Assembly (NCBI RefSeq): GCF_042242105.1
Contig: NC_092013.1
Span: forward strand, 18,592,618 to 18,656,617
Reading direction: 5' to 3'
Length of the DNA: 64,000 bases
DNA from: Pempheris klunzingeri
Taxonomy: Eukaryota > Chordata > Actinopteri > Acropomatiformes > Pempheridae
Shown piece by piece: positions 36,568-57,182 of this stretch. The position numbers were made by a program, and so were the translations under genes. Below the pieces are notes generated by a model, which did no database searches, was not told where the DNA came from, and worked only from the letters and a program-made list of their open reading frames with translations. How positions within the stretch are numbered: the first letter of the stretch is position 1; each line of letters starts with the position of its first letter.

Positions 36568-39500
36568 ATGCCGCTTAAAGACTCTCTTGAATCCGGACTG
36601 GACTTTATTGAATTTCTGGGAGACCGAAAATCCAACACCAGCAAAAAGGAACTTCGTGAGATCTACTACTCTGAATTTAAGGGCAGGTGGGTTGGCTGCA
36701 CAAAGCGTGTGGCACAGTGGGCGGCTGTAATGCCACATGTTTATGTCTGCATGTTTATGTTCACAGACAAGGTATAAAAGACCCCAGCTTTTCCAGTGTC
36801 CTCTTTGCTCTTCTGAAATTCAACAAAGCCCAAATAAAACAGGGGAAAATCTACATCAATGCCAAACCTCAGGTGAGATCAGCTGCCTTTTCTCTAGTGC
36901 CGTCTGCTGTGAGGAACAGGTCTGGACAGGAAGTGTCATGTAATTATTAATCCCTGATGTAGGTTCGAGTGTACTGTGACCAATGGAGGAGGCCCCGGGC
37001 CCCTCAGCCACCAAGCGGCCCCAGCTCTGGCCCTCAGACAACAGCTGAGACACCTGCACCCTCCCCTGCGACCCCTGTGCTGACCCCCAAGAAAAAGCTG
37101 GTCACGGAAATCCTTCACAAGTTAAAGGAGAACAGGTAGGTTTGTGTCTTCATAAGGCTGCAGTATGTTTCATTGACTCGTGTGACCCAGTAAAGGAACG
37201 TCCAGGTGAGGTCCTCCTCTGCGATGTGCACCTCTTGGGCTGTTGTTAAGGAGAGTTTTCAGGGCCGAGATGAGAGGTTGAACACGCAGACCAAGGCATG
37301 AGCTTCTGCTTAGCTGAGGAAAGCACGAGACAGTCTGATTGTGGTAGAGAAGTTACCACACACACACACATATATATATAAATGTTTGTGTGTGTGTATA
37401 TGTATATATGTGTCAAAGTCATTCATCATTCACACGACTCAAAGACCGTCATGTGAAGCAAACCCTTCCTGAGTCGCTCGAGTCCCCCTAAATATCAACA
37501 CCTGAGTGAAGCATAGGGTTGACACATCAGCAACGCATACATTACACATCAGAAGTACTAACACTATATGTGTGCTTGTATAAAGGATGCAGATGTCTAC
37601 GAATTTAAGTGTGAGAGTGTGTCGTCTCACTTCTAACTGTCTTCACAGTAGAGCCACTGGTGCACAGTAGGTCTTTTTTCACATGTCCAAAGATGAAAAG
37701 CACTGGTATGATAATGATTTATAATGGCTCTATTCCATTCAGGTGAGCAAGGGTTTGTTATCGTACATCCTGGTTCAATATATAATCTCTTACCAACAAA
37801 CCCATTTAATAATTTATTATACAATGTATGAATGTTATCCCGTTATACATCGTATAATGACAATAAAAAGCATTCTATTCTATTCTATGCCTTTATGTAT
37901 AAGGTGGTATCCTAGGATGGCGTCAAGTTTCCATAAAACAATAATACATTCACAGGTCACAATAGACTCATGTCCATTGGTATTATATCTGTTCGTCCTA
38001 CATCTAGCTTATCTTCTACCCGTGCTTTTACTGCTGTGAATAAGGTGCGCTGAGTGTGGTCCCTTCAGGTCACCTATCAAATAGGAGCTTAACCCTTTTA
38101 TGCATGAATTATGATACCTCAGTCAGGATTTTTTTTTTTCAACCCATATTTTATAAACATAAATTTACATGTTCAGTTGTTGAAATATAGCTAGTGATGC
38201 ATGATGTACAATTCAGTGGGCTAATTGTGATTATTCATAATTTCCTCCCAATATAAAATCAATACTTGGAAAATTTAGCAATTGCATGACTCCTTAGATG
38301 TTACTTTTCTTACCTGCAAGGGTCTCTTTTTATAGAAGGTTTGAACAGAAAAAAATTAGCAACTTGGTGTTTCTGGCTGTCTGTCAACCATCTTGGTTTC
38401 ACTCTTTTTTTTTTTCACTTGCAATGACTTCCCACTGGGTAGCAGTGTATGAGATGATGCAGTAACATTCACTGTAGTGGCTGAGGTGCAACTATGCCAC
38501 CAAAACTCATGCATATACAAGAAAACAGCATTTGAATAGCTGTACACTGCAGTGAGCTCTATGCATGAAAGGGTTAAAAAAAAAAAAAGGCTTGGCATCA
38601 GAAATGTAGACAGATTTCATTAAAACCCTTAAGGAGAAATAATGGGATCCTAATGAAACTCTCTGCAGTAACATATGTGCTGGATAAGATTTTGAAGATA
38701 CTCAGAGATATTTATTCATTTTTTATGGCAGTTTTGCATTTATGTGACATACAACAGGGCAGAGACACAACAAACAAGGGCAGATAAAGGGAGTGGGGAA
38801 TGGGGGGTGAGAGCGATGATATGAGCTGAATTGGGCTGGGAAAGTCTCACTCACTTTGCAGTATTCTTACATCCTCTTAAACTCTGCGCTGATCATGCCT
38901 CTCTCTCACAGGAAAGAGCTGACGGCTGACAAGGGGGGCATTGAGATCACTTCAGACCCCCGGGCGAGCAGAGGGAAGGTTCAGTTCACTGTGGATCGTC
39001 TGAGGGAGTTGTTCATCCTCAGGTTCCACATCGTAAACACGGGAACAAACTGCGTCCACTTCACCTACTACACTGCCCTGCATAAAATCCGCTGTTTCAC
39101 TCTGGAGGATGAGAGGAGAGTGACCAGAGCCTGTCCGCTGTTCCTCTGTCCTGGTGAGACAACTAACACTCCTCCTCTCTGTTGTCCTCAACAGAGAAGG
39201 TAGTTAATGCCCACGGCTCCTCCCGTGTTTTCTCCTCTCTCTCACAGGAGAAAGCTATGAAGTTGTGGTTCGGTACATGCTGAACCACTATGGATATTTC
39301 CCTGCCACAATGTACTTTGAGTTCTGCCCTGATGCGCCGGGATCTGCGCCCTTCTGCATTGTGAGGGAGATTCAAGCGGCAGCCAGGACCCCGCTGGGTG
39401 TGGAGCTGGGGCCCGTGGCTCCTTATAAACCATTTCAGGTGGTCACATACAAGCGCGTCAACACCGTGATAGTGGAGGGAGTTCCTCCTGAGAGGTAAGT

Positions 39501-42500
39501 TATTAGAAACTGATTGTAAACCAGCCCGATAGGAATGCACTTTTACGTCTGGGGATATTAAAGGGGAACTCCAGTGATTTTTTTTTTTTTGGCTTTAGAG
39601 AGAGTTTGAAAAGTTTTTGGTTCTGCTGCATCGAAAGTTAATAAGATAATTTATACGAATTAATAGTGCAATGAGTGTAACAGATCAATGCAGCACACCG
39701 TCCTAGTACAAAGTCCAAATTGTATGAGTTCAGATATGTTTCCCAACAGCAGGAAATCAATTATTACAAATATTTGATTTGGGATCTGGTTGGAGAAATT
39801 TTTCTTCACTTGTAATTGAAATTGATCAACAAATGGACCCTGAAATTGTGTTTTACTCATGCTGATTACAATCACCATGTGTTTGTGTTCTGTTCTTCCT
39901 TGCAGTTCTGTCGTCCAGCCTCTAAAGATGGCAGTGAAATTAGCAGACTACAGGTACCCTCATTACCTGAAGGAACTGGCTCAACAGAGGATGGAGGACT
40001 CAGAGTACCTCTCTCCAGCTGCCAGGCAGCAACTGGCATCAGTGAGGTGAGAGAACGACCTAAACATTCACAGCTAACCGTGTTTGTCTGTGCTTAACTC
40101 CCTCATCATCTCAGTGTTTGTGTGCACACTGTTTGTCCAGGGGTGTCCTAAATTCTCCCCTGAAGATGAAGACGTACTCTCATCGATTTCACATCCTGCT
40201 ACACCTGGAAGAGATACAGATGGAGGTGGACATCAGGAGGTATGACCTGATCAACCAAACCATGACTCAAGAGAGAAGCAACAAAAAGCTGCTCACAGTC
40301 AGAGTAAGGAGCCCTCATCGTTCTATTTTCAATAGCAGCAATGAAAAGTGGAAGTCTTGTGAGTCTAGAACGGGCGTTCCCTTGATTTGAAGGACGCTTT
40401 CCTCTCTGCTTCCTTTGTATGATGTTGTGGTTCACTGAGAGCTCAGTGATCTGTGTTGGGAAGCAGAAAGAAGGCCAACATTGATATCCTCCAACAGGTT
40501 CCTGGTGTTGCTGAGAACCGGCCATCTGTGCTACGAGGAGATTGTCTGAGGGTGTCCAAATCTGGCGACACAGCTGAGCCGATCACCGTGTACACCGGAT
40601 ATGTTCACAGAGTGGAGCTGGATAGGGTGAAGCTGGGCTTCTCAAAGAGGTTAGAGCTGGACTGAGGATACCTCTCCACTTGAAACTCTGTTAATGTCTC
40701 AGACAGTGAACAAAGAGCCAAACTCACTCTTTCCTCTCACTTTCTACTCCTATTTCAGGTTGTTGGAGATGTTTGTCAGCAACATGAAGTTTGATGTGGA
40801 GTTTACTATCAACCGGTTCCCCTTGAAGCTGCAGCATCGGGCGGTGGACTTGGCAGTAAAGCATCAGCTCGAAGAGGTGCTGCTCCCATCTGGTGCAGCA
40901 GTGGCTAATCTCCCCATGCCTAAAGTCAGGTCTGGTGCCTGTGCACATAAAGAACATGCATACAAAACACCAAAAACACATAAATATAGACTCATCTAGT
41001 CACACACCTTAAAGTACTGTATCTTGTGTACTTGTAGCGCAAAGCTTAATGAGTCTGGCATCTGTGATAAGAGCATATGAACTCCTAATGATGAGTGCGT
41101 GTGCTAAGCAGCCTTCGCCTCAGTTTGCTCTCTGGGCACAAATCCATCATGCTGTAGGAGGGGAGTAATGTTCTTCATATGCTTGTCTCAAGTGGAAATG
41201 GTAAAACATGGAGGATTATGTTGGCTAACAACTTGCATGCAAAGCCTTGTTTTCCAGAACACATACCAGAGTTCACTGTTATTTTAAGACCTGATTGAAA
41301 GAAACTTGTATTCCTTTATCCTACAGACACAATACACAAGGTTTACATAGACCTATTTAGAACGTTTTGTTTTATTTAACTCACCAGCTCCACATTTTAA
41401 ATGTTTCACCAATATGTAAGGAGTGAAAATCCATTGTCACGATACTCTGCAGGATGTTCAACCGTCAGCTGGAAAACAACCCGCAGCAACACGCTGCGGT
41501 CCAGCGCATCGTAGCCGGATCATCAAAGCCTGCTCCTCATCTTGTGTTTGGGCCTCCAGGAACAGGAAAGACAATCACTCTGGTTGAAGCTATGAATCAG
41601 GTATTTATTGTTCAGACGGGCTGTTATTAGTCTGAGTGAACTGGTGTTCAGGGTCTGACTGCAGTCAGCCTCCTAGTTCTACTGCCTCATGGTGAGGCAA
41701 GGGGCGGCATTTTGAACTCCCACTTAAGTTACCAAATATGGTCCCTTGCCCGATAAAGGGTTAAAATTTTCTTCCATAAAAATGAATGCGAGGATTGATG
41801 AGATGTTAAAACATCTCCAATTCAGCTCATAATTGCCCTAAACAAATTTAGTATCGCACTAATATGTTTTTATTATGCCTGATTTTATTGTTGCTTCCAA
41901 GACACTAATTGCCTCCTACACCAACACTTCTAATGCAAACCAACTTTGCCTACATTGACAGGTGAGCAGGGCGGAGCCGTCGGCACACATCCTCGCCTGC
42001 GCACCTTCAAACAGTGCATGCGACCTTCTCTGTGAGAGGCTGATGGTACACATGGATCCCCATCAGGTTCACCGTGTGTACGCCAGCAGCCGAGACCCAA
42101 AAACTGTCCCCAAGCACCTTCTGGTGAGCATCAGCTGGCATTTTTGCATCCATAATAATCTTGGGATAATCTTGCCACAGGCCAGAACCCAACTCCAAGT
42201 CTTATTGGTGGCAAAATGTATAGCCAGATGTATGTATAACATTTTGAGTTTCAGATTAAAAACGGAAATTGATCACAGTAACTCGAGAAAATGCTTCTAC
42301 ATTTTAACAAGATTCCTCATCACAGTGATCAAAATCAGTGATGTCACCAGATTTATCTGACTCCAAGTCTTATTGGTGGCAAAATGTATAGCCAGATGTA
42401 TGTATAACATTTTGAGTTTCAGATTAAAAAACGGAAATTGATCACAGTAACTTGAGAAAATGCTTCTACATTTTAACAAGATTCCTCATCACAGTGATCA

Positions 42501-45500
42501 AAATCAGTGATGTCACCAGATTTATCTGAACCATCATGATGTTTGTTGGTCCAGATGTTGGTTACATGAGTAATCGAGTAAAAGAAAATAATTGTGTGGA
42601 TGATGAGTAAACTTGTAATAGAAGAGACTGAGACGGATGGATATCCCCCATTCAAGTGCTTCAACTTAAGGATGTATGGATGGAAAATCTGTCATGTTTG
42701 TTTTTACAAGTGAGAAAAAGAGAAATGATGAAGATTGACTATATTTTTCTTAGGTGTTGTCTTATCTTTTGGCTCACTCAGAAACATTGTAACTGGGACC
42801 AGGCCCAAGATGCTTTTGTGTTTCCAAACAAAGAAGTTCTGATGAAATACACAGCCGTGATTACAACTATGGTCACAGCTGGCAGGTAGGTTGCTTGCAT
42901 ATACAGTGACTATTCCGTATTTGGCACCACTTGACTCTTCGGCATCATTCTTTAATGCCAACGTGAGCTGTGTTACACTTGCATATTAATATCTTAATAT
43001 TTCTGCCGTGTGTTTCTGTTTTTAGACTGGTGTCTGGAGGAATCCCAGTCGGCCATTTTACGCATGTCTTTTTGGATGAAGCAGGTCAGGCAGTGGAGCC
43101 AGAGTGCGTCATTGCTATTGCAGGTAAATGCCGAATGATCAATGTACCAGAATAAGGCTTTTGTTGTGGTGAAACCTTGATGAAAGAATTCTTGATGTGG
43201 AGTCTTACATCCTGATTTCTGTTTCAGTGGCATATTTTAAAGGTACATACAAACTAATAGAGCACAATCTGTAGATTGTGCATCCATTTATCTGTCAAGC
43301 ATTACTATACTATTAGTATTACTATAGATTATTATATATACATATTACTGTATATTGGTTAATTGGTTAATATCATCATTTGTGTCACGCTGTGAGGAAC
43401 AGAATATACTCCCTTAGAATAATGATGGAGGGAGTGCTACAGTCTGTCTTTCGGGGCTGTGAAACACAGATTTCTCTCCGGTCATTGTACAGAACTTGAT
43501 CCAGATTTCATTTGCACTTCTTTGCAAGCACACGTCCTTTTTATCGCTGCCAACACAAGTGATCGCTGCAGCTCATCAGAGAGCGTGTCCAATTCAATTC
43601 AATTCAATTTATTTGTATAGCCCAATATCACAACAGAGTTGTCTCGCAGTGCTTTACAAAGTAATATTTCCAGTGCTGGAAATATGAGGAAATACGAGGA
43701 ATGTGGGAGACAGAATTTCCTCAGCATTTGTAGCTAGGTCCTTTTCTTTTTTAAAACTCTGTTTATTTGGCCAGTGGCTGCAGAAAGTATGCATTAATGT
43801 TGGATTTGCAATTTCAAAAAGTAAAAAAAACAAACTTTGTCCATAAGTCAAGCCATGACATCCACCTGTCCTGTTTCAGTTCTGGTGGTCTCATGATTCA
43901 AGTTGAAAGTGTATAAGGTTGTAAGAGCTACACCAGTGGTGAAACTAATGCATGATGTTGCTGATTGGTTGACAGGTCTGCTCAGTCCAGAAAGGGGTCA
44001 GCTGGTGCTGGCAGGAGATCCCAAGCAGCTGGGGCCGATCCTTCGCTCACCTCTCGCACTGCAGTACGGACTCGGTGAGATGACATCACATTGCTTTGCC
44101 TTGATGCATTCTGTTACACACTGTGATGGTAGTTATTGCAGTATGTGCCACTTCTAGTTTTTACTGAAAAAAGGAGGTTGAAAATGAGTAAACTGTTGCT
44201 GCTACTGTTCATCGTGCCTCAGCTTAACCACATGATTCAAGGATCTCCATTTAATGCCGTCACAATGACGTCCTTCAGGGCTTTCTCTGCTCGAGAGGCT
44301 GATGGGACACAACGCGTTGTATCAGAAAAGCCCAGACTCCGGACACTTTGACACCCGCTTCGTCACCAAACTGCTGCGGAACTACAGGTGCGTCTTTCAG
44401 TTTTCACCTTGATTTTGCTCCTTGTAGTCTATTCCGTTTTGATTTAAGCTCTGCAGCGTATTCATTTATTTCCTTTCTTTAACAGGTCTCATGCTGCCAT
44501 TCTGAAAATCCCCAATGAGCTGTTCTATGAGAATGAACTGCAGGTGTTTGCTGACCAGTGGGACCGTGAAGCCTACTGCAACTGGGAATACCTTCCCAAA
44601 AAGGTGTGACCACAAGGACCTCTCTGATGGCTGTGCATATTTCGGACCAACTACACAAGAAAATACAAAAGATGCAGTTGAGTTGTGTTATAGGAAATGT
44701 AGCATCCAGAGCTTTTAAAGTTTGACCCATACCAGAGATTTAAGGTCAGGATCTCTCTGCCTCTGGTGAACTGATTCAGACAGAAATGTCTCTCGCAAGT
44801 TCCCCAACCTCATGATAAATAAACGTTATTTAAATAGCACTTTTCTTAACAATGTTACAAAGTGCTTTACAAAACAATAAAGTGAAAACAGACAAGACAG
44901 TTCAATTGAGAATAAAAAAGGATAAAAGCACATAGGAAGGTAAAACAATGCAACATGGAAGCAGTACTATCTTGCATGAGTGTCTCTTTAATTATTTCTA
45001 GTGTCATAATTCATTAACATGCATATTATCTACATGAACTGAAAAATCAGTCTTAGACGGTCACAGAAAAGACAAAACTCATTATGACAGTTTTTTACTC
45101 TCTTTAGAATAAAAGGGAAAATGGGCATGGAAGAGTTTTTTTTTTTAACAAGGACTGCTTCTTTTAGGACAGTCGAGCGTGAGAGAAAATCCAAGATCAG
45201 AGATCAAACAACAAAAACGAAACGGGATGTGGTGTAAACAAACACTGTACAGAGATCACCAGACAGCATATTAACCAGTGGGACAACTGCTCACTTTCAC
45301 GTTACCACAGGGTTTCCCTCTGATCTTCCATGGGGTGCTGGGGAAAGACGAGCGAGAGGCCAACAGTCCTTCTTTCTTCAATGTGTCTGAGATTGAAGTT
45401 CTGGTCGACTACCTCACCAAGCTGATGGAAACACAAGGAAAGAAGGGTCTCCCCAAACTCTCTGCCAAAGACATAGGCATAATCGCCCCCTACAGGAAAC

Positions 45501-46730
45501 AAGTGAGTCTGCATGGTGGTTGTTTGCGTTGTAGAGATAAGCAGTTAAGCAGCGAATAAGCAGTTTTAACTAGTCTTCAATATTAAATGCTTATCTTTCT
45601 AACAAGGTGGAGAAAATCCAAAAGGCCCTGAAGTCGGTCACCGCTCTGAGTCGATGGAGTGATCTCTCAGAGCTCAAGGTTAGTAATGCTGCTGTACAGA
45701 ATCCATGCAAGAAAATGAAAAGATTTCCTCCCAAGCATAAGAGTAATCAAATAAATAAGCATGGTCTTCGTTCATTTGAAATAGTTTTATATTTTGTCAT
45801 CATCAGGTGGGGTCTGTGGAGGAGTTTCAGGGACAAGAGAGGAAGATCATCATGGTCTCCACTGTCCGCAGCAGTATGAACTATGTCAAGATGGACAAAG
45901 ACTTCAACATTGGATTCCTGTCAAATGAAAAGGTCTGTTATGTTGTGTTGTGTTGTGTTGTGTTGTGTTGTGTTGTGTTGTGTTGTGTTGTGTTGTGTCG
46001 CCTTATGAAATGATACTGAACCAGCCGACCTTTGATACATTTATCATTCATTTCTCCTTGTTTCTTTTCTTATACGTTTGGATCTACACTGCAGAGATTC
46101 AACGTGGCCGTGACCAGAGCCAGGTCCCTGTTAATAGTAGTGGGAAACCCTGTGATCCTCAACAAGGACCCCACTTGGGAGAAGTAAGGGAGAACAGGCC
46201 ACAGGAGATGTTTTACTGGCACTGGGTGACAGAGAGTTGTCAGAAAATACAATAAGAACACGCACACTGAGTTAAAAGCCTTGTATTGAAACATGATGTA
46301 ATTATTGAGATTCATGTTGAAAGCTGACAAATACGTCTCATCACAAGGTCTGTTAGGTAGCTGTTCTGGAGCAAACAGTGAGCTTCTCATCCATGTTTGC
46401 TTACTTTGTGGTTTTTCATTCACAGGTTCATCAGCTACTGTGTGAAGGAGAAGGGTTACATTGGATTTGACTTTAAAGATGCAGAGGGAGAAGAAGATCT
46501 GGTGTCACGACTGGCGACCCTGAAAATCAACGTGGATTCAGACGGTTAGTACAGCACAGTCTGACTCAAACAGATTATCTTCTAGTGAAGCTTGGCTGGC
46601 TCATCACCAGCTACGGCTGAGAGTCGTAAATTGTAAACTTTTGTGTCTTTCTGCATGTGTCACAGGTCCTGTACTAGAGGAGAGTGCCCTGCAGCAGCAC
46701 GTGGACCCTGAATGGAAGAACGAGCATTAA
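36568..46730 (+). CDS. mov10: MOV10 RNA helicase
   Basis: SF1 (UPF1-like) 5'-to-3' RNA helicase of RISC and P-bodies; restricts retroelements and RNA viruses. Exons: 36568-36686, 36767-36872, 36963-37135, 38912-39153, 39248-39494, 39906-40046, 40141-40303, 40498-40649, 40759-40929, 41453-41600, 41962-42123, 42782-42885, 43026-43123, 43976-44074, 44279-44387, 44486-44603, 45311-45502, 45607-45678, 45807-45932, 46095-46183, 46426-46544, 46666-46730; 1004 residues, close to human. Motifs: Q-like [20 protein letters not shown] (538-545); Ia [16 protein letters not shown] (660-663); [52 protein letters not shown] Pro/Thr-rich linker follows residue 85. All catalytic motifs are intact. The start was chosen because [10 protein letters not shown] begins the conserved N-terminal exon; an additional noncoding exon is possible. 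Confidence 0.95.
37136..38911 (+). other. mov10 intron 3 with simple repeats
   Basis: Contains a CA-TA-TG block (37357-37412) able to fold as a hairpin, and ATGACAATAAAAAGCATTC followed by TATTC repeats (about 37857-37888), which resembles the 3' tail of a fish LINE. No coding sequence. Confidence 0.5.
42193..42529 (+). repeat. Tandem duplication, 168/169 bp, in mov10 intron 11
   Basis: Copy 1 at 42193-42360 and copy 2 at 42361-42529 abut directly. They differ by one inserted A in an A-run and one C/T substitution, so the duplication is recent. It lies wholly within the intron and does not touch the splice sites. Confidence 0.97.
43595..43670. repeat. AATTC-repeat element (fish dispersed repeat fragment)
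   Basis: CAATTCAATTCAATTTATTT, then TATAGCCCAATATCACAACA and GTGCTTTACAAAG. This is a pattern seen throughout teleost genomes, in mov10 intron 13. Confidence 0.55.
44815..44905. repeat. Fish dispersed repeat fragment in mov10 intron 16
   Basis: Contains TTATTTAAATAGCACTTTTC and GTTACAAAGTGCTTTACAAA, related in style to the element at 43595. Confidence 0.45.
45941..45998 (+). repeat. (TGTTG)n pentanucleotide microsatellite
   Basis: About 11.5 units starting 8 bp after the 5' splice site of mov10 intron 19 (donor at 45933). It makes up over a third of this 162-bp intron. Confidence 0.97.
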
Positions 46731-46935
46731 CGTCTCCGTTAGACGAACGACACTAAACAAAAAACTATCTTCAAAAGAGTATTAGATTTAAGTACTAAGA
46801 CTACTTTTCTTTTCTAAGAGCAGTTTGCATATTTTGGTGCAATGAAACAGCGCTCTGTTTTTATGACAATGCCTAAAGGAACAAGCAGATCTTTTGTTCT
46901 TGACTTTTCCACTTTGTTCCTTCAATGGCTTTTTA

Positions 46936-46941
46936 AATAAA
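46936..46941 (+). terminator. mov10: Poly(A) signal of mov10
   Basis: AATAAA 206 nt after the stop codon. A second AATAAA occurs at 47129-47134. Confidence 0.7.
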
Positions 46942-47275
46942 GCTGCCACTTACGGCAAATCTGATTAGCATGAAAGAATGATTAGCATTTGAGTTTCTGG
47001 GTGAGGGAATATGGAGCACTTTTATTTTTCTCAGGAATTCATCACCGTTTGTCTTACTGCTGTTTACACTTTACAGATTAGCCTCTTTTTAACTCACCTA
47101 TTCCTCTGATAGAAGTTGAGGCCTGAAGAAATAAACTTAATTTTGAACCAAACTGTACTACACACCGTCATGTCACAACCTTCCCCTCGTCTTTAATGGC
47201 ATCATATGCAGTAAACATATTTGGTCTTGGCAAGAACTGACCAAGGAAGGCGAGGCGCTCTTGTCTCAAAAATAG

Positions 47276-50209
47276 TTTATTAACAATGTTCATGTTCACT
47301 TCAGATCAAACATTCACTACAACACTTTCTGTTTACAAAGCATTATTACAATGAGCTTTTATATAAATCTGGATCATTTATTGTTTAAATACTTCCAGAG
47401 AAAGAAAGAAGAGTTACACAATACTTAGCAGAAGCTGTTCCCAAAGATGTGTGCGTGTAGTGCTTATGTATGCGTGTGAGTGAGTGTGTGTGTGTGCGCA
47501 CACTGTAAAGACACATGGTTTTCACACGCATGCATCGACATCATAAGGACAACTTTTGATTTAGCGCAACATCATCTACATACACATTAACAGCAGTATT
47601 GTACATGCTCTTAGTGATGTGTTCAACTCTAAACCCTCTGGTGCTCTGCGGGAACGCTTTCATTATTAGGCTGTGCTTCCAGCTGCGAAAGTTATTCCAC
47701 TATCTCTGCCGACCTCTAACTCCCAAGAATTCCTTGGCGTTAAGCTTGTTGGGACCCGTGAACATCACGCCACATCTATGACACGCATAACTCAAGGCTT
47801 ATAATTTCATTGATAAAAATCTTAAGTCCTGTGGATCTGAATCTGTTTCCTCTTGCCTTGTTAGTGTGCTTGTCGTTGTTCACAATAATGCACAAGTCCA
47901 GAGTTAAAACATAATGTCCACCCTATTAAGATTTGAGGTAACAACATTAATATGGTGCTTGTGTGTGTGTGATTGTGATCAATGCCCCCTAAAAAAACCC
48001 CAAAAAAACTCAGTGGAGCATTGGAGGATACAGCTAGTTTATAAGTTGTAGCTTCTCCATGGATGACTCTGTAAAAGCGTATGTGCTTGGCCAGTCGAGG
48101 GTATAAAGTTACATTACAGAAGGCATTACAATATAATAGATATAGATCCTGCCGGCTGGTAGGTTTGCTGCCTTTACTGGCATTATAAGAAGGTTTCATG
48201 CAACATCAAAGATACCATTTTGCTACACACATTTCAACATCCACCCTCCTGTAGACAGACAGCAACATGCAACCAACGGACATGTACAGTACATACATGA
48301 GCAACAGAGAAAAGGAATGCCAGAAAGAGACAAAGAAGTCTGTGCTTGAGGACATTTGATGGGCCTGTCAAGCACTGTATATCAAGCCGTTAATATATCC
48401 ATTTTAAATTCACAATCAAGTATTCTGAGCAGACACGTGAGCAAGAAGTGGGACCAGTGGGTGGTCTCAAAAGCTGTTGCAAGTACAGTTCGGTGTAGAC
48501 CTTTGATGGTCTTCTGCTCCTTTTTGTCTTGAGACAAAATATAAAAGTTTTCTTACCAAAAATTGAAGATCAAGAGCAAGATACTGTAGATCAGGCAGAC
48601 AAGTAAACCAATTTCCATCTTTCCACAGTTATCCTCTAACACCAAAGACAATCGTCATGGCTGCAGACAGATGTTTTCCCAGTGATGTTGAGGAAATATG
48701 TAATGTTAAGTGTCGTAATTTTTCCCATGATTGATTCTTGACACGAAAATTCATGATGCAAATTGCTTATCTGCCCAAATAATAAAGATGAGACTGCGTT
48801 TATAGATAAAATCTTAATGGACAGATTAGGACTGAAGGTTTAGGAAACTAGTGACACATTTTGCGTGATCAAGCCTATTTCTGAAGCAATTCAAAGAACC
48901 AATCTTTGTGAAACATGTCAGAAAGGTAACTCTTTACCATGTCAGTCAGTATCAGGTCGACATAGAAGCAGCTTGTCTATCTGGTCTGGGAGAGAGCAAC
49001 CAAAAGGCACACCAGAACAGAGAAGGCACTGGGGAAAAACAAACTTCTCACACACAGCTCAGCTCCTCTCAAACATGTCAAGAATGTCGTCCGACTGGAA
49101 ACATCCACACGCTAACGAGACATGATTTCTGCAACTGGGCTAACCCGTCCAACACACAGATTCCAGCAGCGGGCGGGACCGGCTCTCTTGTATTGTAGCA
49201 GAGGAGGAGCTAAACTCAGACACTGACAATGAACAAACACGGGAGGTTTCACCAGGCCTCGGCCACATGCGACGTCTGTCTCAGCTGTGTCATGTCCCTG
49301 TTGGTCCTAACAGCCATTGTGCATAGTTGAATCATACTGGCTTGCGTCTTGATTGGCCAGTTCTCATCTGCCCATCCTGCTCCACTGCACTGATGCATGC
49401 GAACAATCGCAACTTATACTCATGGAGAATGTGATGTTGTAGACTCTTTATCACATTACAGAGTAGGCTACCTTCTTTATCCTCAGTGAGAATGGCAAAT
49501 ATTGAGGGAGCGCTGATGTTTCGTGCCAACAAAAATTGGCACGAGCAGCCGTGTGTGCTGCTTGATGAGTTGTCAACGACACAGAAAGCCCCAGTTATGG
49601 CTTTGCTCAGGTTTCACAATGACAACACTGTAAGCAGCAGCACAGTGGAGAGCTGCTCAGCTGAAATGTTAGCTAGCTGACAAACACGAGAAGTAGACGG
49701 TGGTGTTAAAAAAAAAAAAAAAAAAGGCACTAGCTCTTATGGTCAAAATATATCAACTTTCAATCTATCTACTTGTCTATATCACAGAACTGATACTAAC
49801 GGGACAGTCTGGACTGTTTGGACGAGATCTTACTCATGAAGACTTTAAACAAGCTAAGAAGGATGCTGCTCAAGCTTGTGAAGAACAATATTGCATACAA
49901 ATATGTGCATCTGTCAGTGCCTCATCGCATGACAAATATAAAGAAAAACAATTAGGAAATGTGCAAAGACGGACTTTGGGGGAAAAAAAGCAAATCGAGG
50001 AACTTTAAACATCAATTTCTAAACACGGTTGTAATATAGACAAAGTCCATTTCCTGTATTCGGTTTGTTTGCGATCAATTCATCTGCCTGACTGTTACTG
50101 TGAAATGTGAGATACAGTACAAAGATGCCATTTGGTAAAAGGTCAGTCCTTTTCACGTGTTATGTTTTTTTAACCTATTGGTCAGTTGATGTTACGGGGT
50201 CTGGACTGC
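47276..50209 (-). other. rhoc: 3' UTR/downstream region of the Rho gene
   Basis: Gene-free 2.9 kb after the rhoc stop codon. Candidate - strand AATAAA signals are at 47377-47382 and 47276-47281, implying a long 3' UTR that ends tail-to-tail with mov10. A poly(A) run lies at about 49709-49726 (+ strand). No other gene recognised. Confidence 0.5.
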
Positions 50210-56707
<6,498 letters not shown>

Positions 56708-57157
56708 TCACAAGCAGACATAGTAAACAAAACGCTGTTGAGTGCCAAAATCATCATCAGTACTGCAAAAGGCAAAATAATCTTTTTTTTTTTGCTGTTG
56801 TGGGAGATTTCACTTGTCACGCTGTAGGTACGAGCCAAACCACGAAATCACACTTTGTCTGTGTATTCCGCAGTACGGATATTTAAATTATTTGTAGAGA
56901 TCACAAGAACACAAGATAAATCAAGAACACAATGTTGGGGAAAAAAAACTTTTTCTGCCCATGATGTGTGGCACCAAAGCTACCGCTCTGACATGTCTGA
57001 CTGACAGTACGGCATCACGTTAAGGGAATGCTCTCTGATCATCTACATGTCACAGACAACTGCAGTCACAGACCTTGAATCCCCAAAGCCAAATCTAGAC
57101 TACAAGGCTACATGAAGAACAGAGGAGAAGGAGGAAGATAGTGGAGTGACGGGGAAC

Positions 57158-57182
57158 AGAGAGAGAGAGAGAGAGAGAGAGG
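57158..57182. repeat. (GA)n microsatellite
   Basis: About 12 AG units. Confidence 0.95.

Noticed and set aside
42756-42781. Alternative upstream acceptor for mov10 exon 12 (TTCTTAG)
   Set aside because: Use would shift the frame and hit a stop (TTG TAA) at once; the acceptor ending at 42781 gives KHCNWD, matching the family.
45941-45998. Regular repeats as a possible CRISPR-like array
   Set aside because: Simple pentanucleotide microsatellite without spacers, in a vertebrate intron.
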